DNA from: Triatoma infestans
Lineage: Eukaryota; Arthropoda; Insecta; Hemiptera; Reduviidae
Assembly (NCBI GenBank): GCA_011037195.1
Contig: JAAEAF010014531.1
Location: forward strand, 86,334 to 150,333
Direction of reading: 5' to 3'
DNA length: 64,000 nt
Under the pieces are notes generated by a model that searched no databases, was not told the origin of the DNA, and saw nothing but the letters and a program-made list of their open reading frames with translations. Shown here piece by piece: positions 11,577-23,240 of the stretch (position 1 is its first letter; each line of letters starts with the position of its first letter). A program made the translations under genes and the position numbers.

Positions 11577-12440
11577 GTGTAATCACTCCAACTATTATTA
11601 CTATTATTATTATTTGTCTGTGAGGAGGAAAACCCTACGCTATCCAAATCCTCACTGGGCCCATATAGCTACCCCAAGAAAAACAACAAAAACCAGGTCT
11701 AGAACAAAATTCCAGACCCGCATCTAATCCATTTAAGATTCACCGCAGTCCAAATAAATCGGACAATAACTTTAAGCGGAAATAGCCTAATCTCTTCCAC
11801 AGACATCCTATTCCGACCAAAGGTCCTGAAGCTAATTTCCTCACAACATAGGTAATCAGTCATAAGATGGATGGGTGTTTCCTCCTCTGTCTCAAAGAAT
11901 CTACAAAATGGATTCGGCATGAGCCCCATTATGTAGCGATGTCTCCTTAAACCTCAATGTCCAGAAAGAGATCCAACCAATGCCTGAGAGCGCTCCGTGA
12001 TAAACACAGCAACGTCTCACTAATTGCCTTGCCCGGACCCCCGATGAGCATTTGGGACTGCCGTAAACCAACTGAGCTCATCCATAAGGATGAATGTTAT
12101 GAAGCTGTCCACGTCTGAAAGCCTGGCAGACATGTGCCAGAAGACACACCAACAGCAAAGGAAGAGAGGCGCCTAATTTGGCAAACCTATCCACCTCCTC
12201 ATTCCCAAAAATCCCCATGTGACTTGACACCCAGACTAGAAGCACATCCTTCGGAGAAGAAAGCTCTTCCAGTCTTTTAGAACATTCTAACACCATCCTG
12301 GAAGTGAAGACACATGAACTCAGCACCTTCAGCGCAGCCTGGCTGTCCTAGCAGATACAAACAGCTTTACTTCAACTATTACGCTCTTGGGTAGATATAT
12401 GCATCCCCTCTAACTCTGTATTGATGTTAGCACCTTCTAA
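11577..12440 (-). pseudogene. I-type LINE 3' end with RNase H domain
   Basis: The minus-strand translation contains an RNase H domain. DSQAALKVLSS carries the first active-site Asp (around 12350-12320). LLVWVSSHMGIFGNEEVDRF (about 12243-12184) matches the usual VPGHSGIxGNExAD motif. A cysteine-containing tail follows (PFCRFFETEEETPIHLMTD, 11917-11861), as in LINE ORF2 C-termini. Two in-frame stops lie in the RNase H part, and the frame changes between it and the tail. The 3' end is a run of TAA-like triplets at 11593-11612. RNase H plus a TAA tail fits the I clade. A related copy lies at 31370-31697. Confidence 0.75.
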
Positions 12441-12892
12441 TATATAATAATATTGTAGAAATGGCAGAACAATGTATTGTAATGAAGTGGTACCCCCCCC
12501 CACCAAAGAAAACAAAGTTTTTCGGGGAAAAATGTTGTAAATAAAGTGATAGATATTATGTGTAAAAAAATTATACAAAATTTCAAGAAAATCGTTAGAG
12601 TTGTTTTCGAGAAAAACTGAAGACAAAAAAATGTTCAGTAAAGTCGCACCTTCTCAGTTGATGGATTTTGCTCGAAACTATAGGTCAGAGACAGTGGTAG
12701 TTCCTACCAAGGAACGGAATACCAAGTTTGAATTTTCTTGAGATATTTCATTCAAAACACTCACATAGACCTTCGCTAAAAAAAAACTTTTTTCGTTCTC
12801 AGAAGACCTCAAGACTTGGGGCAGAAAACTGAATTTCCAAAATTTGATAAGATCACATCAGTTCTTATACTCTTGACTAGGAGTAAGAGAAT
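12441..12892 (+). repeat. CCGGAAGT repeat
   Basis: A sense copy between two LINE fragments. It has AATGTTGTAAATAAAGTGAT, CAAGAAAATCGTTAGAG, CAGTAAAGTCGCACCTTC, GGTAGTTCCTACC, a CATAGACC / TTCGCTAAAAAA piece and AATTTGATAAGATCACA. The CA microsatellite has been lost. Confidence 0.75.
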
Positions 12893-13370
12893 GTATTTTT
12901 TTTTTTTTTTGCAACACCGATTTGTGTTGGCATCAAGCCATTCGTTGGCGAGCAGTCCAATAAAGGGCAGTCATGAAGTGATCCTTTCCAGGTCTCTGGA
13001 TTTTGTGTTGTATTGATCGCGAGCATCTTTGAGTGAAGGACACCATCAGATGCTCACTCGTCATCTCTGAGTCGTGATTGTTACATAAAGGTAATATGGG
13101 GCTGTCCACAAGCCGCAAATGCTTCTACAGGTACAGTCGTAGAACAGTCATCAATCGAAAGTAAGCCATCCCGACTTGGGCAGGTCCGGCTGGATTCGAC
13201 CTCTGTGCTTCGTAAGGTCCCCGTACCTTTTGCTCTGGAATACTTCTGAGCTCGCCCGTATTGACTGGTGACTAAATGTAGTACGTATAAGGCAATTAGC
13301 TGTTCCCAGAGGAACAGCTAAGTCAGGTTGAGGGAGCAATAAACCTAGAGAATGGCCAAGTGGATACGGT
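12893..13370 (-). pseudogene. LINE ORF2 C-terminus with poly(A) tail
   Basis: On the minus strand, 13339-13151 reads like the end of an RNase H region (KRYGDLTKHRGRIQPDLPKS). 13118-12990 has LPLCNNHDSEMTSEHLMV, which resembles the Cys/His pattern of LINE ORF2 C-termini (CxxC, then EHLL and CPxL). The frame changes after EHLMV. The element ends in a poly(A) tail, seen on the plus strand as 16-17 T at 12896-12912. It differs in sequence from the LINEs at 11577 and 28930. Confidence 0.6.
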
Positions 13371-14340
13371 TCAATTAATTTTTACATAACATTTCATGAC
13401 AAAAGTGAGCCACTCATAATGGTCCGTTAGCTGTTCATAAACGAACTACATTCAGCGAACATCCCTATTCCTTTATAGTAGCGACTTTACCCGCTGCAAA
13501 AAAGAGATCACGTCCGAAGCAGGTCTAATTTAATAACTGTATAATTTAATATAATTCTATCTGAATTTAATAAGTATAGGTTTGTTAGTAAAAAGTAAAT
13601 AATTTAGATTGTTTATTTAAATGAAAATTAAATTAATTTCAATAATAATAATAATAATATTAGTAATAAGCCTAACTGATGATTATTAAATGTAATGATT
13701 GTAAAAAAAAAGAGTAAAGAAATCTGATATAAAATTATGAAAGAGGCGGGGATAAAACATTAAATGCAATAAAACTGAAAGTATTCTCTGATAGTAATGG
13801 TTATAGTAGCCAAGATAGAGGCATTTATCCAGATCATATGTAACGAACCGTGACCAAATAGATCAGATGAGCCTGGTTGTAAAATAGAGTGCGGTGTTTA
13901 TAATGCTGGAAGGACTTGTAACACAGTTCACCATAGATCTACTACTATAGATATTTACTATTTAAACTTAAACCGAACCCAAGTATTGAATTAAAATCAT
14001 GTATTGTACTTTATTCAATGACTTTAGCAATATCTAACAATCATTCTTCAAGCTTTCTTCTATTAGCTTCCTCTCCTTTATTACTTTTTATCTGTTTTTT
14101 TTTTTGTTTGTTTTGTTTTTTAAAGTATATTGCCTATTCGTGATCGATTAATTATCTCAACTTACGCAAAACGGGTGGTCCATGATTTTCGTGTATGCCT
14201 CGAGCTATATACAAATCTTCAATAAAATTGAGTTTTAAACTATTAATTACTTTCTACTATCTTTCACTTGTCATTATTATGATCTTTTGTGGCTATTTTA
14301 CTAATTTTCTTAAAAAACACAACAATTACAAATTTTTAAC
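13371..14340. other. AT-rich spacer, nothing recognised
   Basis: No coding or repeat family identified. An AAT/TAA microsatellite is at 13641-13660. Confidence 0.4.
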
Positions 14341-14349
14341 AAAAACTTA

Positions 14350-14700
14350 AGATCTGGTATTTTATCCGTCGTAGCATGCATATTCGTTTTGTCCCTGACC
14401 GGTTTCGGATTTTCATCCATTGCCAAAGCAAATTCACTAAGTTCTTGTACACAGTTCACTTCAACGTAATGTTTCTGTAACTCTCACACTTGTTTGTTTT
14501 CGCTTTGTTGTTTTTCAGAAAACCAAAAAGTGTGAGTGTAACAGAAACATTACGTTGAAGTGAAACTCTCTACACGAACTTCGTGAATTGCTTTGACGAT
14601 GGATGAAGTTCCGAAACCGGTCAGGAACAGTACGAATTTGCATGCTACGACGGATAAAATACCATATGTTATCCAGCAATGGAGACCCATTCACATTTTT
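14350..14700 (+). mobile_element. Inverted-repeat element, hammerhead family 2 (TSD)
   Basis: This 351-bp element is flanked by the 9-bp duplication AAAAACTTA (14341-14349 and 14701-14709). The upstream T-run is partly duplicated too. The arms are inverted: GTATTTTATCCGTCGTAGCA is matched by its complement in the right arm, and the centre (GTGTGAGTGTAACAGAAACA and its complement) is nearly perfectly paired. Each arm has a core of the type GGAT-GAAA-ATCC then GAAACCGGTC. The left end is short. The right end continues to TTATCCAGCAATGGAGACCC, so sense is plus. Confidence 0.85.
14592..14624 (+). ncRNA. Hammerhead-like core, family 2
   Basis: Order on the plus strand: TTTGACGA (the first core base is T where the ribozyme needs C), T, GGAT-GAAG-TTCC (one weak pair), GAAA, CCGGTC and AGGAAC. 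The related minus-strand core at 19175-19208 has the expected CTGACGA, so the ancestor of this family probably had a full core. Confidence 0.4.
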
Positions 14701-14845
14701 AAAAACTTACGAATTACAAAAAAAAAAAAAAATGATGATTTTTATAATGCATATATTATGGCTTTATGGTATTATATATCGCGGAATGATTGGCCATGTT
14801 TATATTTCGTCATCATCATCAACGAATACCCGAAATATAGATTTA

Positions 14846-15072
14846 ATAATAATAAATAAACCTAATGGCGCAACAGCCCGTGAAGGGCCAAAGCTTACCA
14901 GATGGCGATTTGAATTCGGGGGAGAGGAGCATGTGTAAGCACGCCGCTTATCTTCCCTCCACGTTTAGTTTCGGCCTTCGTTATCTAGGTGAGAACCACT
15001 ATCACTATCAGGTTGCTGGCTCAACACCGACTTTGCCTTCACGGGAATCAAACCCCCGAATTCTCGCACCAA
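14846..15072 (-). mobile_element. tRNA-derived SINE, type B
   Basis: On the minus strand, a box B-like GGTTTGATTCCCGTG lies near 15059-15045. It is followed by GTTCTCACCTAGATAACGAA, GGCCCTTCACGGGCTGTTGC and the end GCCATTAGGTTTATTTATT. The block CCTAATGGCGCAACAGCCCG resembles the 3' part of a tRNA-derived SINE that I recall as widespread in insects. No box A was confirmed and no clean target duplication was found. Confidence 0.55.
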
Positions 15073-15479
15073 AGACAATAATTTATAACTAGGTTATAAG
15101 TAAATTTTGCCCAATTGTCGTGTTAATAAATAAATTTATTTTCACATTGTCGATTTTCTGATGCTGAATTTGAAATTGGAGGTACTTCCTGCATGATACG
15201 GGGGGTGGGGGGTTATAATACTGAATAACAAGATCCATCTGTAGTCAGAGTGCATTCTATCTTCCGTTAAAAAGATACTCGATTAAGGATAATTATGGAT
15301 TTTCACTGGCTAAGAGATGTTTATTTTACCTTTAAAAGCAATTTAGTACGGTGGACGCTAAGAAAACAGTCAGTTGATAAAGCCCCTATAAAATTGTAAA
15401 TTATAATTACGATCAAAAACGTAGGATGCCAGCATTTTAGAATTTCAAATTTATTGAGTTTTGCATGTAGAGATATTTC
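15073..15479. other. Unassigned AT-rich sequence
   Basis: No gene seen. GC-skewed GGGGGGTGGGGGG at 15200-15212 is the only local feature. Confidence 0.35.
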
Positions 15480-16329
15480 AAAATAAATGTGCTGTGAAAC
15501 ACTCCCACAACTTTCTCTTACTCCAGTTCTCAAAATTATAATTGACAAATGTTATATATAGTTAGTGTACCAAATTTAATGAATTTCTTCGAAAACTCAT
15601 AAAAATTGTTCAGTAAAAGCGCACTTCCGGTTCACTAATTTTCTTGAAACTTGGAAATTTGGTCATCTATTTATTTCTGATTAATTTTGTTTGGATGATA
15701 GAATTGTATAATCAACTATGATAGCATTTTAAAGAAAAGCATAACCCCCATCCCTTCCCTAAAAGTGCATTCTATGTCGAGTATTTACCGGAAATGTTCT
15801 CTTGAGATCCCCTGAGTTAAAAAAGTGTTTTTTTTTTTAGAAATTTATGTGTGTATATGTGGCCAGCATTATTTAAACCTGTAAAACCGCAGTAAGTTCA
15901 AAGTTGATATTTGGTTTTGAGTGCTATACTCAAATCGCTTATTATACAATGGTATTATCCATATAATATTAATCAGAATCAAAATATTTAACCAAAATTC
16001 CTAGTTTGAAGAAATCGGTTGACCAAAAGTATGATTTTACTGAACAGTTATTTCAGTCTTCTGTGCTTTTTTTTTTATAAAGACACGGACAGATTGCATT
16101 AAATTTGGTGTGCGAACTATACATATTCAGAACTATCATTTTTGTTCGAAGTTTCTTCCGGGAAAATTCACTTAAGAGAGTTTTGAGTGTGGGGGAAGGC
16201 ATGTTATGTATTCCCTTAAGAAAAGTCGTTTTATAAACTTTAGATTTTCCCGTTCATGTAAATTGAAGGCAACTAAACATCAAATAAGAATTATATTATG
16301 TTTTTGGCAGAGAATTATTCAATTATAAC
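15480..16329. repeat. CCGGAAGT repeat, mixed orientation pieces
   Basis: 15480-15730 carries the left-end module (GTGAAACACTCCCACAACTT) and the signature GCACTTCCGGTTCACT. 15780-15870 carries TTTACCGGAAATG and GAGATCCCCTGAGTT in antisense order. 16070-16330 carries AAATTTGGTGTGCGAACTAT and AGAATTATTCAATTATAACT. The pieces have been shuffled. Confidence 0.7.
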
Positions 16330-16552
16330 TTTTTTTTTGTTTTTCTAATTTAAGGCGCCTCAAGATCTGTGGTCATTTGCGCCCGGAGCCTTCTCACTGC
16401 ACTGCCGGCCTCCGGACAGTGTTCTCTCGCTACAGACAACACTACCCAACACCGGACAGTGAGCTGAAGAAGCTCCTAGGAAGAAAAAATCTAATGGCTG
16501 GATTCAAGCCCGTGATCTAGTCCAGTGCGCTACCTCTGAGCTAATCCCTTCC
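16330..16552 (-). mobile_element. SINE-A copy 3, nearly complete
   Basis: On the minus strand it runs from GGAAGGGATTAGCTCAGAGG (box A) through CACTGTCCGGTGTTGGGTAG to GGCGCCTTAAATTAGAAAAA and a poly(A) tail, seen as T/A-rich sequence at 16330-16350. This copy shows the true 3' end of the family. Confidence 0.85.
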
Positions 16553-17589
16553 ATAATTATAACAGTGTTAATTGAAGTAATTCAAAGTCATGAGTTTCAC
16601 ACCACTTTTTCTTCACTTCGACGCCACGTCAGACATTTCTGCCAATTTCAGTGTTATTGAATTAGATTAAATTAAAATCTAATAATAATTAATGGCGGAA
16701 GTATTAAAAAAATAAATTAAAATTAGAAAATTTTCTATTATAAAGAAGCAGATAATGTTCTGTATCGTAATTTAGTGTACAAGAAAAATTATTCATACAT
16801 GACTATGAAATATTGTGCAATTCTTTAGGTCCTGGGAATCACCTATGACGCCATTATTATCTGTTTATCATTTATTTTTATCGCCAGTTTTTTTTCTTAC
16901 TTGCTTTTACTTTAATTATTACCTTAATTTGACACGATTCAATACTCCCCCAACAAATAATAATATAGCTAAAGTATACGCATAATAATAAGAATATAGT
17001 AAAACATTCAACGCACATACATTACGACGACCTCTACAATAGATACGGTCAATAAATATGCAGAACTGATTGTATTAGAAATCTTTTTTCTTTTTTTTCC
17101 CACTTTATCCTCTTGTTCGTATTAAATTAAATATAAATTGTAAAAATTTATAAAATAGAAGAAGGTCTTTTGAACTCTTGAAACTTTTTTGGCGCCAACA
17201 ATGTCTCCTTGGATAGTGCAATAATATATTAATCTATCTTAAGAGTTCATCTGAAGGATTACATCCTGGATGTGATCACTATCTTTTCGTACAACCTTGA
17301 TTTCTTTCCCCTTCCTTCAGCAGGAGAACCTTTTATCTAACTATTTTCCAGTCAATTATATGTTTTTATTTTGTACTATTAAAGTTAATAAGCTCTTTTA
17401 ATGAGGTCTATCTCTAATAAGAAAGAAATCAAGTTAGAATTCTCACGTTTTTAATCAAAAAGACTGTAACTATGGTTGATTGTACTTGTTCTGTAAACCT
17501 CACATTATAAAGCAGTTTTAATATAATCAAATGTACTATAACTGCAGGAATTATAAGGGGGATATTGTTCCTTACGGAATGGATATTTA
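16553..17589. other. AT-rich spacer, nothing recognised
   Basis: No coding or repeat assignment. Short open frames only. Confidence 0.4.
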
Positions 17590-18865
17590 CATTATTTATT
17601 TATTTATTTATATATACAGGCTGAAGCCTATCACTTACAAAAAATTATAAACATCTAAGCTATCAATAAACTAATAACCTACTTACATACATTTAAACTT
17701 TATACACTAATAACAAAATTATTATTGTCATATATAATAAACCTTTTATGATACAATTTAACATAAAATCACATTTGAAAAATTATAATCTTACTAAACA
17801 GAAACTATCTATAAACTGAAAATGGTTTGAAAAGTAAAATAAATATAAAATAGATATGAAAAATTTTAATATAGAAAAGTTACTAAGAAAGTTAAGAGTC
17901 TCATTTTAAAAATATAAAGTATAATATTTACCCACATATATAAAAGTAAAAAAAAATCATTTTTGAGTGATTATAGTAAAACTCTGAAAAACTAGACAAA
18001 TTTAATTAATATTAATTAATAATAATTTTCAGAGTTGTTTTAGTATTTTTCAGACTGAACTGCAAGTTCATGGAGAAAATATCAATTCTACTGCTCTGCT
18101 GGTTACAGTTATTCATAACTCTATTTATGTTAGAATGTTGTTGATAGTTATATCTTTGGTGACTTATTTCAAAGGGAAGGTACTACGAGTATTATAGGAA
18201 GGGACATGGATATTAATTAGGAATAGGATATCAATACAGTCTATTTCATTGTTTATTATTTTGGAAAGGGAAAGGATATCGAAATGTTGTCTTCTATTAG
18301 AAAGAGTGTTTAAGTTGAGGAAACTGAGCAAATTCTCATAGTTTATATCTTTGTATTGCAGTCCTATTTTGTATGCAACCATTCTGAGAAATTTGTTTTG
18401 AATTTTTTCAATGGAGCCAGAAAGGAGTTTGTAATATGGTGACCAGATCACTGATGCGTATTCTAATTGTGATCTTACTAAGGAGCAGTAAAGATTACGC
18501 ACGGAAGAGATTTTTTTGAAATATTTAGTGTGTCTGCTCAAAAAAACCGAGGGTCTTTAGAGATTTGTGACGTATATTGTCGATATGGTTAGTGAAAGTG
18601 AGTGAAGAGTCAAAATTTACACCGAGATCTTTAAATGCATTAGTAACCTGTAATTTAGTGCCGCAAATTTTGTAATCAGAGTGTATTTTCCTGTTTCCTC
18701 TGTAGTAGTTCATCACAGAACATTTATTCACATTTAGTCTGAAGAAATTTTTCTCACACCATTCGACTAATTTGTTGATATTTTGTTGTAAAATATATGT
18801 ATCACTCTCACTTTTAATAGATTTAAAAATTTTTAGATAACATGTTAATAACATATATTCAAGTT
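17590..18865 (-). pseudogene. Jockey/CR1-like LINE 3' half (reverse transcriptase end)
   Basis: Minus-strand frames 18854-18525 and 18541-18164 are two halves of one reverse transcriptase C-terminus. Visible motifs are LQQNINKLVEWCEKNFFRLN, LNVNKCSVMNYYRG and FKDLGVNFDSSLTFTNHI, then SLVRSQLEYASVIWSPYYK and IEKIQNKFLRM. They are separated by a frameshift at the A/T homopolymer at 18540-18546. The copy is truncated at 18860, just after where the YADD box should be. The 3' UTR ends in a small hairpin (GGCTTCAGCC) and a TAAA tail at 17593-17612, typical of this LINE group. Not functional. Confidence 0.8.
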
Positions 18866-19122
18866 TTCAAGCACTTATTTTTACTGTTTACAAGAGTGGT
18901 GAATTTTATAAAATCGTCATAAAATTTTGGAGAAATATCGTCCACTCTTCTGCGACCACTCTTTCAAGAGCAAATTAGCCCTTCTGAAATACATCTTCCA
19001 AAGTATATAAAAACTGAAATGTTTCCAAAATATCATAGCAAGTTTGAAGAAAACTTATAAAATTTATGGTCCCATATGAAAACTGGCGGCTCTTAATGTT
19101 AATAAATAATCTTTCTAGAATG
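18866..19122. other. Spacer with a possible LINE end hairpin
   Basis: 18893-18966 contains AAGAGTGGT and ACCACTCTT around a 56-bp interval, with TTTGGAGAAATATCGTCCAC. This resembles the 3' end of the Jockey element at 36910-36960 and may be a short plus-strand fragment of it. Confidence 0.3.
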
Positions 19123-19133
19123 AGACCTATGTT

Positions 19134-19565
19134 TATGATTTTATCCATCGTAGGTTGCATCATTTTTGTTTTGGTTCTGACCGGTTTAGGATTTTCATCA
19201 ATCGTCAGAGTAAGGTTTGCAATCAATTATTGTTGAGTTCAAACTCCATCTATATGTTTATATCACAAACGACATTGGTTGATTTCATATGAGGAAGTTC
19301 TCTCTAATAATGTGTTTTATCTCTATAAGAAAGAAATCAAGTAAGAATTCTCACGTTTTTAATCAAAAAGACTGTAGTTATTGTTGATTATACTCGTTAT
19401 AACCTCACTGCATACCAGTGTCGTTTATGATATAAACATATAACTGAATGGAAACCTTACTCTGGCGATGAATGGAAATCCGAAATAGATCAAAACCAAA
19501 ACAAAAATGAAGCATGGATAAAGTCAAGATGTTTACCAGCATTGCAGGGCTACCACATATTAAAG
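19134..19565 (+). mobile_element. Inverted-repeat element, hammerhead family 2 (TSD)
   Basis: This 432-bp element is flanked by AGACCTATGTT (19123-19133) and AGATCTATGTT (19566-19576), an 11-bp duplication with one difference. The arms share ATTTTATCCATCGTAGG-type ends and AAACTCCATCTATATGTTTA-type interiors in inverted order. The left arm has the best family 2 core, on the minus strand. The right arm core is eroded (CTGGCGATGAATGG then GAAATAGATC). The right end continues to CAGCATTGCAGGGCT, so sense is plus. Confidence 0.75.
19175..19208 (-). ncRNA. Hammerhead-like core, family 2 (best copy)
   Basis: Minus-strand order: CTGACGA (all conserved bases present), T, TGAT-GAAA-ATCC (one G-T plus standard pairs in stem II), TAAA in place of GAAA, then CCGGTC and AGAACC. 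The GAAA change would disable this copy. Stem I next to the core pairs only about 2 bp. Confidence 0.45.
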
Positions 19566-19576
19566 AGATCTATGTT

Positions 19577-19979
19577 GTTCGCGTAACGAACCACCAGAAT
19601 TTCAAATACAGTGTAGTACGAAAGAATTTATTAAATTCTGTAACGGTAATAACGTTGGGAAGAGGGAGGTGGGGCCATTAGGTGGTTTTGACAAAAAAAC
19701 AAAAAAAACAGAAAAAAAAATTAAAGAGAGCGGTCAGATTGCGAATGACGTTTATTACAGTACCTCTGCTACTTTATACTTCCTCCAATTCAAATGAACA
19801 AATGAAAAAAAAATAAATAAATAAATACGTAACACAAACACAAAAATGATTCCTTCTTACTTAGCCTAACTTAATATCTAACTTAACCTAGCTTATTTCT
19901 AATGTTATTTACAACAATTGAAAATTATCTAGCGTCTCTATTAGTTCTCGTTCTCTGTGTTCAACCAGGGTTGTTAGGG
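19577..19979. other. A-rich spacer, nothing recognised
   Basis: Contains poly(A)-like tracts at 19694-19720 and 19805-19826. No gene seen. Confidence 0.35.
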
Positions 19980-20300
19980 GAGAGAACAGGGTGACCCCAC
20001 TTCCACCACACACAGTACCTTTCGAGCCTCTTGGTGACTTGCAGTGGTACTTCCTACCGGCCAGACAGATGATGGCGGACCCTGAGCCTGAATCGCTCCT
20101 ATTTTCGTCGTTTCGCGGAGTGCACTCCAAAGTTGTCCTCTTAGTGGGTTCAGTTTATACAGTTTCGGTCGGACTACTCTCGCTCTGTATCTTCTCGCTC
20201 GCCAGAGCAGAATGGCCCCACTCCAGCACTCTCGGCTACACAGCCCTTTCTCCCCCCACCACTCGCTCGCCTGGTGAGCTCTCTCCCCACTACCCCACTA
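19980..20300 (-). promoter_or_regulatory. GC-richer segment, possible LTR or promoter
   Basis: Composition rises well above the surroundings. On the minus strand a TATA-like TGTATAAACTGAACC lies near 20162-20148, preceded by GAGCGAGAAGATACAGAGCG. A 74-codon open frame runs from 20130 to 19909 on the minus strand with no family I recognise. This would fit an LTR or a small insect promoter. I found no LTR ends or target duplication, so the class is open. Confidence 0.25.
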
Positions 20301-21294
20301 CTTATTTCTATATTATATATTCATATACACTATATTAATATACACTATTAATAGTATTAACACTTTACGTCACAATTCTAAGATGGTAAAATTAATTTAA
20401 GAGGGGCAAGTTGGGTCTTCTGGTGTCTTTGTCACCCTTCGCTCTTTCTCCTGATACTGAAATCATGTAATAAATTGTCACGAAACTAGGGACCTTCGAC
20501 ATCATTACTTACTCGCTAATAGTCGAATTCCACAATTTTCAATGGCTTATGTGTTCCATGCAAACAAATATTTGGTCTCTCATGCTGAACCTTAGATTGA
20601 TATTAAATTCCAGCTATAATTAATTAAGCGAGTCGCTTTGCACAAGCACATTGACAATGGTAAACTGGGGCGGAAGCTACTCAAAAAATCTGATTAGAAA
20701 ATTAATATAAATTACAATTATTATCGTTTTAATCATTATTATATTCTAATTTATAGCCTGGCTATGTTAGCTGAAGGGTTCCGCCCCTAAAATACTTCGA
20801 CGTTTCTCATCACTAAATGCATAAGATTTACTGTCGTTAAACTCCTTTATTTTGCTGGCATTTCTTAAGTTATTAGTCCCCTAAAATTTATTCCATCAGA
20901 ATCCAATTGCCAATTAGTAACCTAATCAAAAAGCCAATATCTAAACGGTTGAGTCATATATCTTTGCTGTCATGGTTCCTTTTTATAATATAGCGACTAA
21001 ATCTATTTTGAGAAATAAAAAGTTGAAATCTGTTACTACTTCATACAATAAGGTAATGTTGCCCACGTAGATTTTATTTAATATTATTCGTTGGGTCTTT
21101 GGTAATAAAGGCGACCAGATTTTTTGTTTTCGAATTGAAATTCATGTCCTTTTCATAACAGTGTACATTTTTCTTTTTTTTTAATCGATGTTCCCCGTAT
21201 TGCTAGAAATGATGAATAATGAATTTAATTAATTACTAGCCATCATTCAATTTAGTTTACCTTACACGGTTAATTTTATTACAATACCAGAAAT
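20301..21294. other. AT-rich spacer, nothing recognised
   Basis: No supported gene, RNA or repeat. Confidence 0.4.
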
Positions 21295-22003
21295 TTTTGT
21301 TTTTTATTTAAGGCGCGTCAACATCTATGGTCATTGGCGCCTGGAGCCTTCTCAGTTACTGCCGGCCTCCGGACAGTGTTATCTACTTACAGATAACACT
21401 GTCGATCACCGGACAGTGAGCTGTAGAGGCTTGAAATGTCTTTTGGTGTGTTGTTGTAGTTTGTTGGGGATTGAGCGGTTTTGTAAAAGGGCTTGTAAGT
21501 ATATATGTTTAAGAGTGAAGTATTAGAAATAATCAAGAGATCACACTGTTTTTAAAATAGATATATTCTCTAAGTGAAATTAAGTTACTTTAAAATATCA
21601 CAATAATATGCTTACAAGTATACTGAAATTAATTGGAATAAAATCTTATATTATAACTTAAACTGGCACAGTCCTGATGTGTTCTCCTTCGTGTCTACAA
21701 CAAAACTGCATCCGAAGGAATGTCTTCTAATTGTGATTTCCAATCTTCCCCTGTGGGGAGAAGGGGTAGACAATGCCATCTAGTTCTTGAACTCTAAAAG
21801 ACAATAGTGGTCTTCTACCTGAAATGTCCTTTTGCAAGGGAATTGTCACATATTTTTCATAATTTTGTTTTTTTCAAATTAAGTATATTTTTATATTTCT
21901 TACATCCATCACAGGCTCCTAGGAAAAAAAAATCTACGGGTAGCAAGCTGGACTCGAATCCGGGTAGGAGTTCAGCACGCTAACCACTTAGCTATTCCCT
22001 TCC
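21295..22003 (-). mobile_element. SINE-A copy 4, interrupted by an LTR
   Basis: Two halves of one SINE-A lie at 21295-21431 and 21914-22003. The left half has the tail and body (TTTAAGGCGCGTCAACA, CACCGGACAGTGAGCTGTAG). The right half resumes at GGCTCCTAGGAA and carries the tRNA-like head, with minus-strand box A TAGCTAAGTGG and box B GGATTCGAGTCC. In uninterrupted copies the sequence reads GAGGCTCCTAGG straight through. Here GGCT appears on both sides of a 482-bp insert. Confidence 0.85.
21432..21913. mobile_element. Probable solo LTR nested in SINE-A
   Basis: The 482-bp insert starts TGAAATGTC and ends CATCACA, so it has the TG...CA ends of an LTR. It is flanked by GGCT on each side (21428-21431 and 21914-21917), the 4-bp duplication typical of Gypsy-type integrases. 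A polyadenylation-like AATAAA is at 21638. A TGAAATGTCCTTTTGC motif at 21820 echoes the start. No coding sequence or primer-binding site is present, as expected for a solo LTR. Orientation is not clear. Confidence 0.6.
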
Positions 22004-22799
22004 TTGTGTTTGTTATTGTTACTAATGATAGTGTGAAGCTGATTTATAATTAATTGAAATATTAGATAAATTTAAAGTTGACATTATGTCATTATTATCT
22101 AGTAATTCACTGACACTTTCTGTGTCAACCATTTATTGCTTATTATCACAGCGCTGATATAGATATGTACCACAACAACACTTATGAGCGGTGCGTCATT
22201 GTTTGAGCCGGTGTGTTCAAACATAAAAATTAATAAGTATGAGCAAAATCTTCTATAAATAATTACATGCATTACATAACTTCAAGCATCTAATAGGATC
22301 CGAAGAAAGGGATCTAAAGCACACAAAAATAGAGAGTCTCACTCGCTACTTAGGACGGACTAAGAATGGGAGACTCTGTACATATACAGCTGAGCTAGCC
22401 CTACAGAGGGAGAGTGTTTAGAACAGTTTATATAGCAGTTACAACGCGACAGCAATCAACTACTACCTTTCTCTTTACCCACTACCAATTTCTATATTCA
22501 TGTAAAGTCCTAGTAGTTTGTGTCACTTTCTCATTATACAGTATTCAGCATTACTTCCACATCATTTATCTTTCAAACCCAATTCTCTTCTTCTCATACC
22601 CATTATAAGAATAACTTTGAAAATTCTGGTCTGAAACGACGTTCTCTTACAATTAACATATAAAATGACAAATTTTGTTTTCACCTAAAATTCTAATCAT
22701 TTATCCTAACATTAAAAAATAGTGGTGCGCAGGCACCTGCCCCGGCGGTAGAGAAGTGTGATTACATGATAGTCCCACTAGATAGCGCGAACACAAAAT
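22004..22799. other. Spacer, weak LTR-like signals
   Basis: Around 22420-22465 there is a TATA-like GTTTATATAGCAGTT followed by a C/T-rich stretch, and at 22722 a TGGTGCGCAGGCACC segment that could be a primer-binding site. No boundaries or duplication support an LTR, so I do not call one. Confidence 0.25.
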
Positions 22800-23240
22800 T
22801 TAACAAACACCAAATAACATCTGAAATTTAATGTTACAAATTCTGCAGAAATCTGGAAAAATGTTTCAAATAAGAGTGATAAGTTTATTTCTAAGCAGTG
22901 CCACATCAAGTTTAAAGAAAATTATCATGATCGTTTTCGAGAAAATTTATGAAAATTTAGAATAAACATGCATTCTATAGAGCAGAAATTCAAACCAAAT
23001 GAAGCAAGTAGCAAAGAATCGTAGCCGTAAACGTTAAAGGCGTAAGAATATATTGACGTAAATAGAAATTTACATCAAGATATGGATGCGGTTCATTTTT
23101 TTTTTTGTGTTTAATTTCTGTTCTACCCAGTGCATGTTTACTCAAAATTGCTAAAAAATTTCAAATTTATATCACAGCTTCTAATAAGAAGAATGCGATC
23201 TACTCTGAAAACATTTCCTTTCATAGGTTTTACATCAGTT
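22800..23240. repeat. CCGGAAGT repeat, eroded copy
   Basis: Contains AATGTTTCAAATAAGAGTGA, CAAGTTTAAAGAAAATTATC, GTTTTCGAGAAAA and AAACATGCATTCTATAG, all matching the middle modules of the repeat, with loss of the signature. Confidence 0.6.

Noticed and set aside
22315..22790. LTR-like TATA box and possible primer-binding site
   Set aside because: No TG...CA ends and no flanking duplication could be found.
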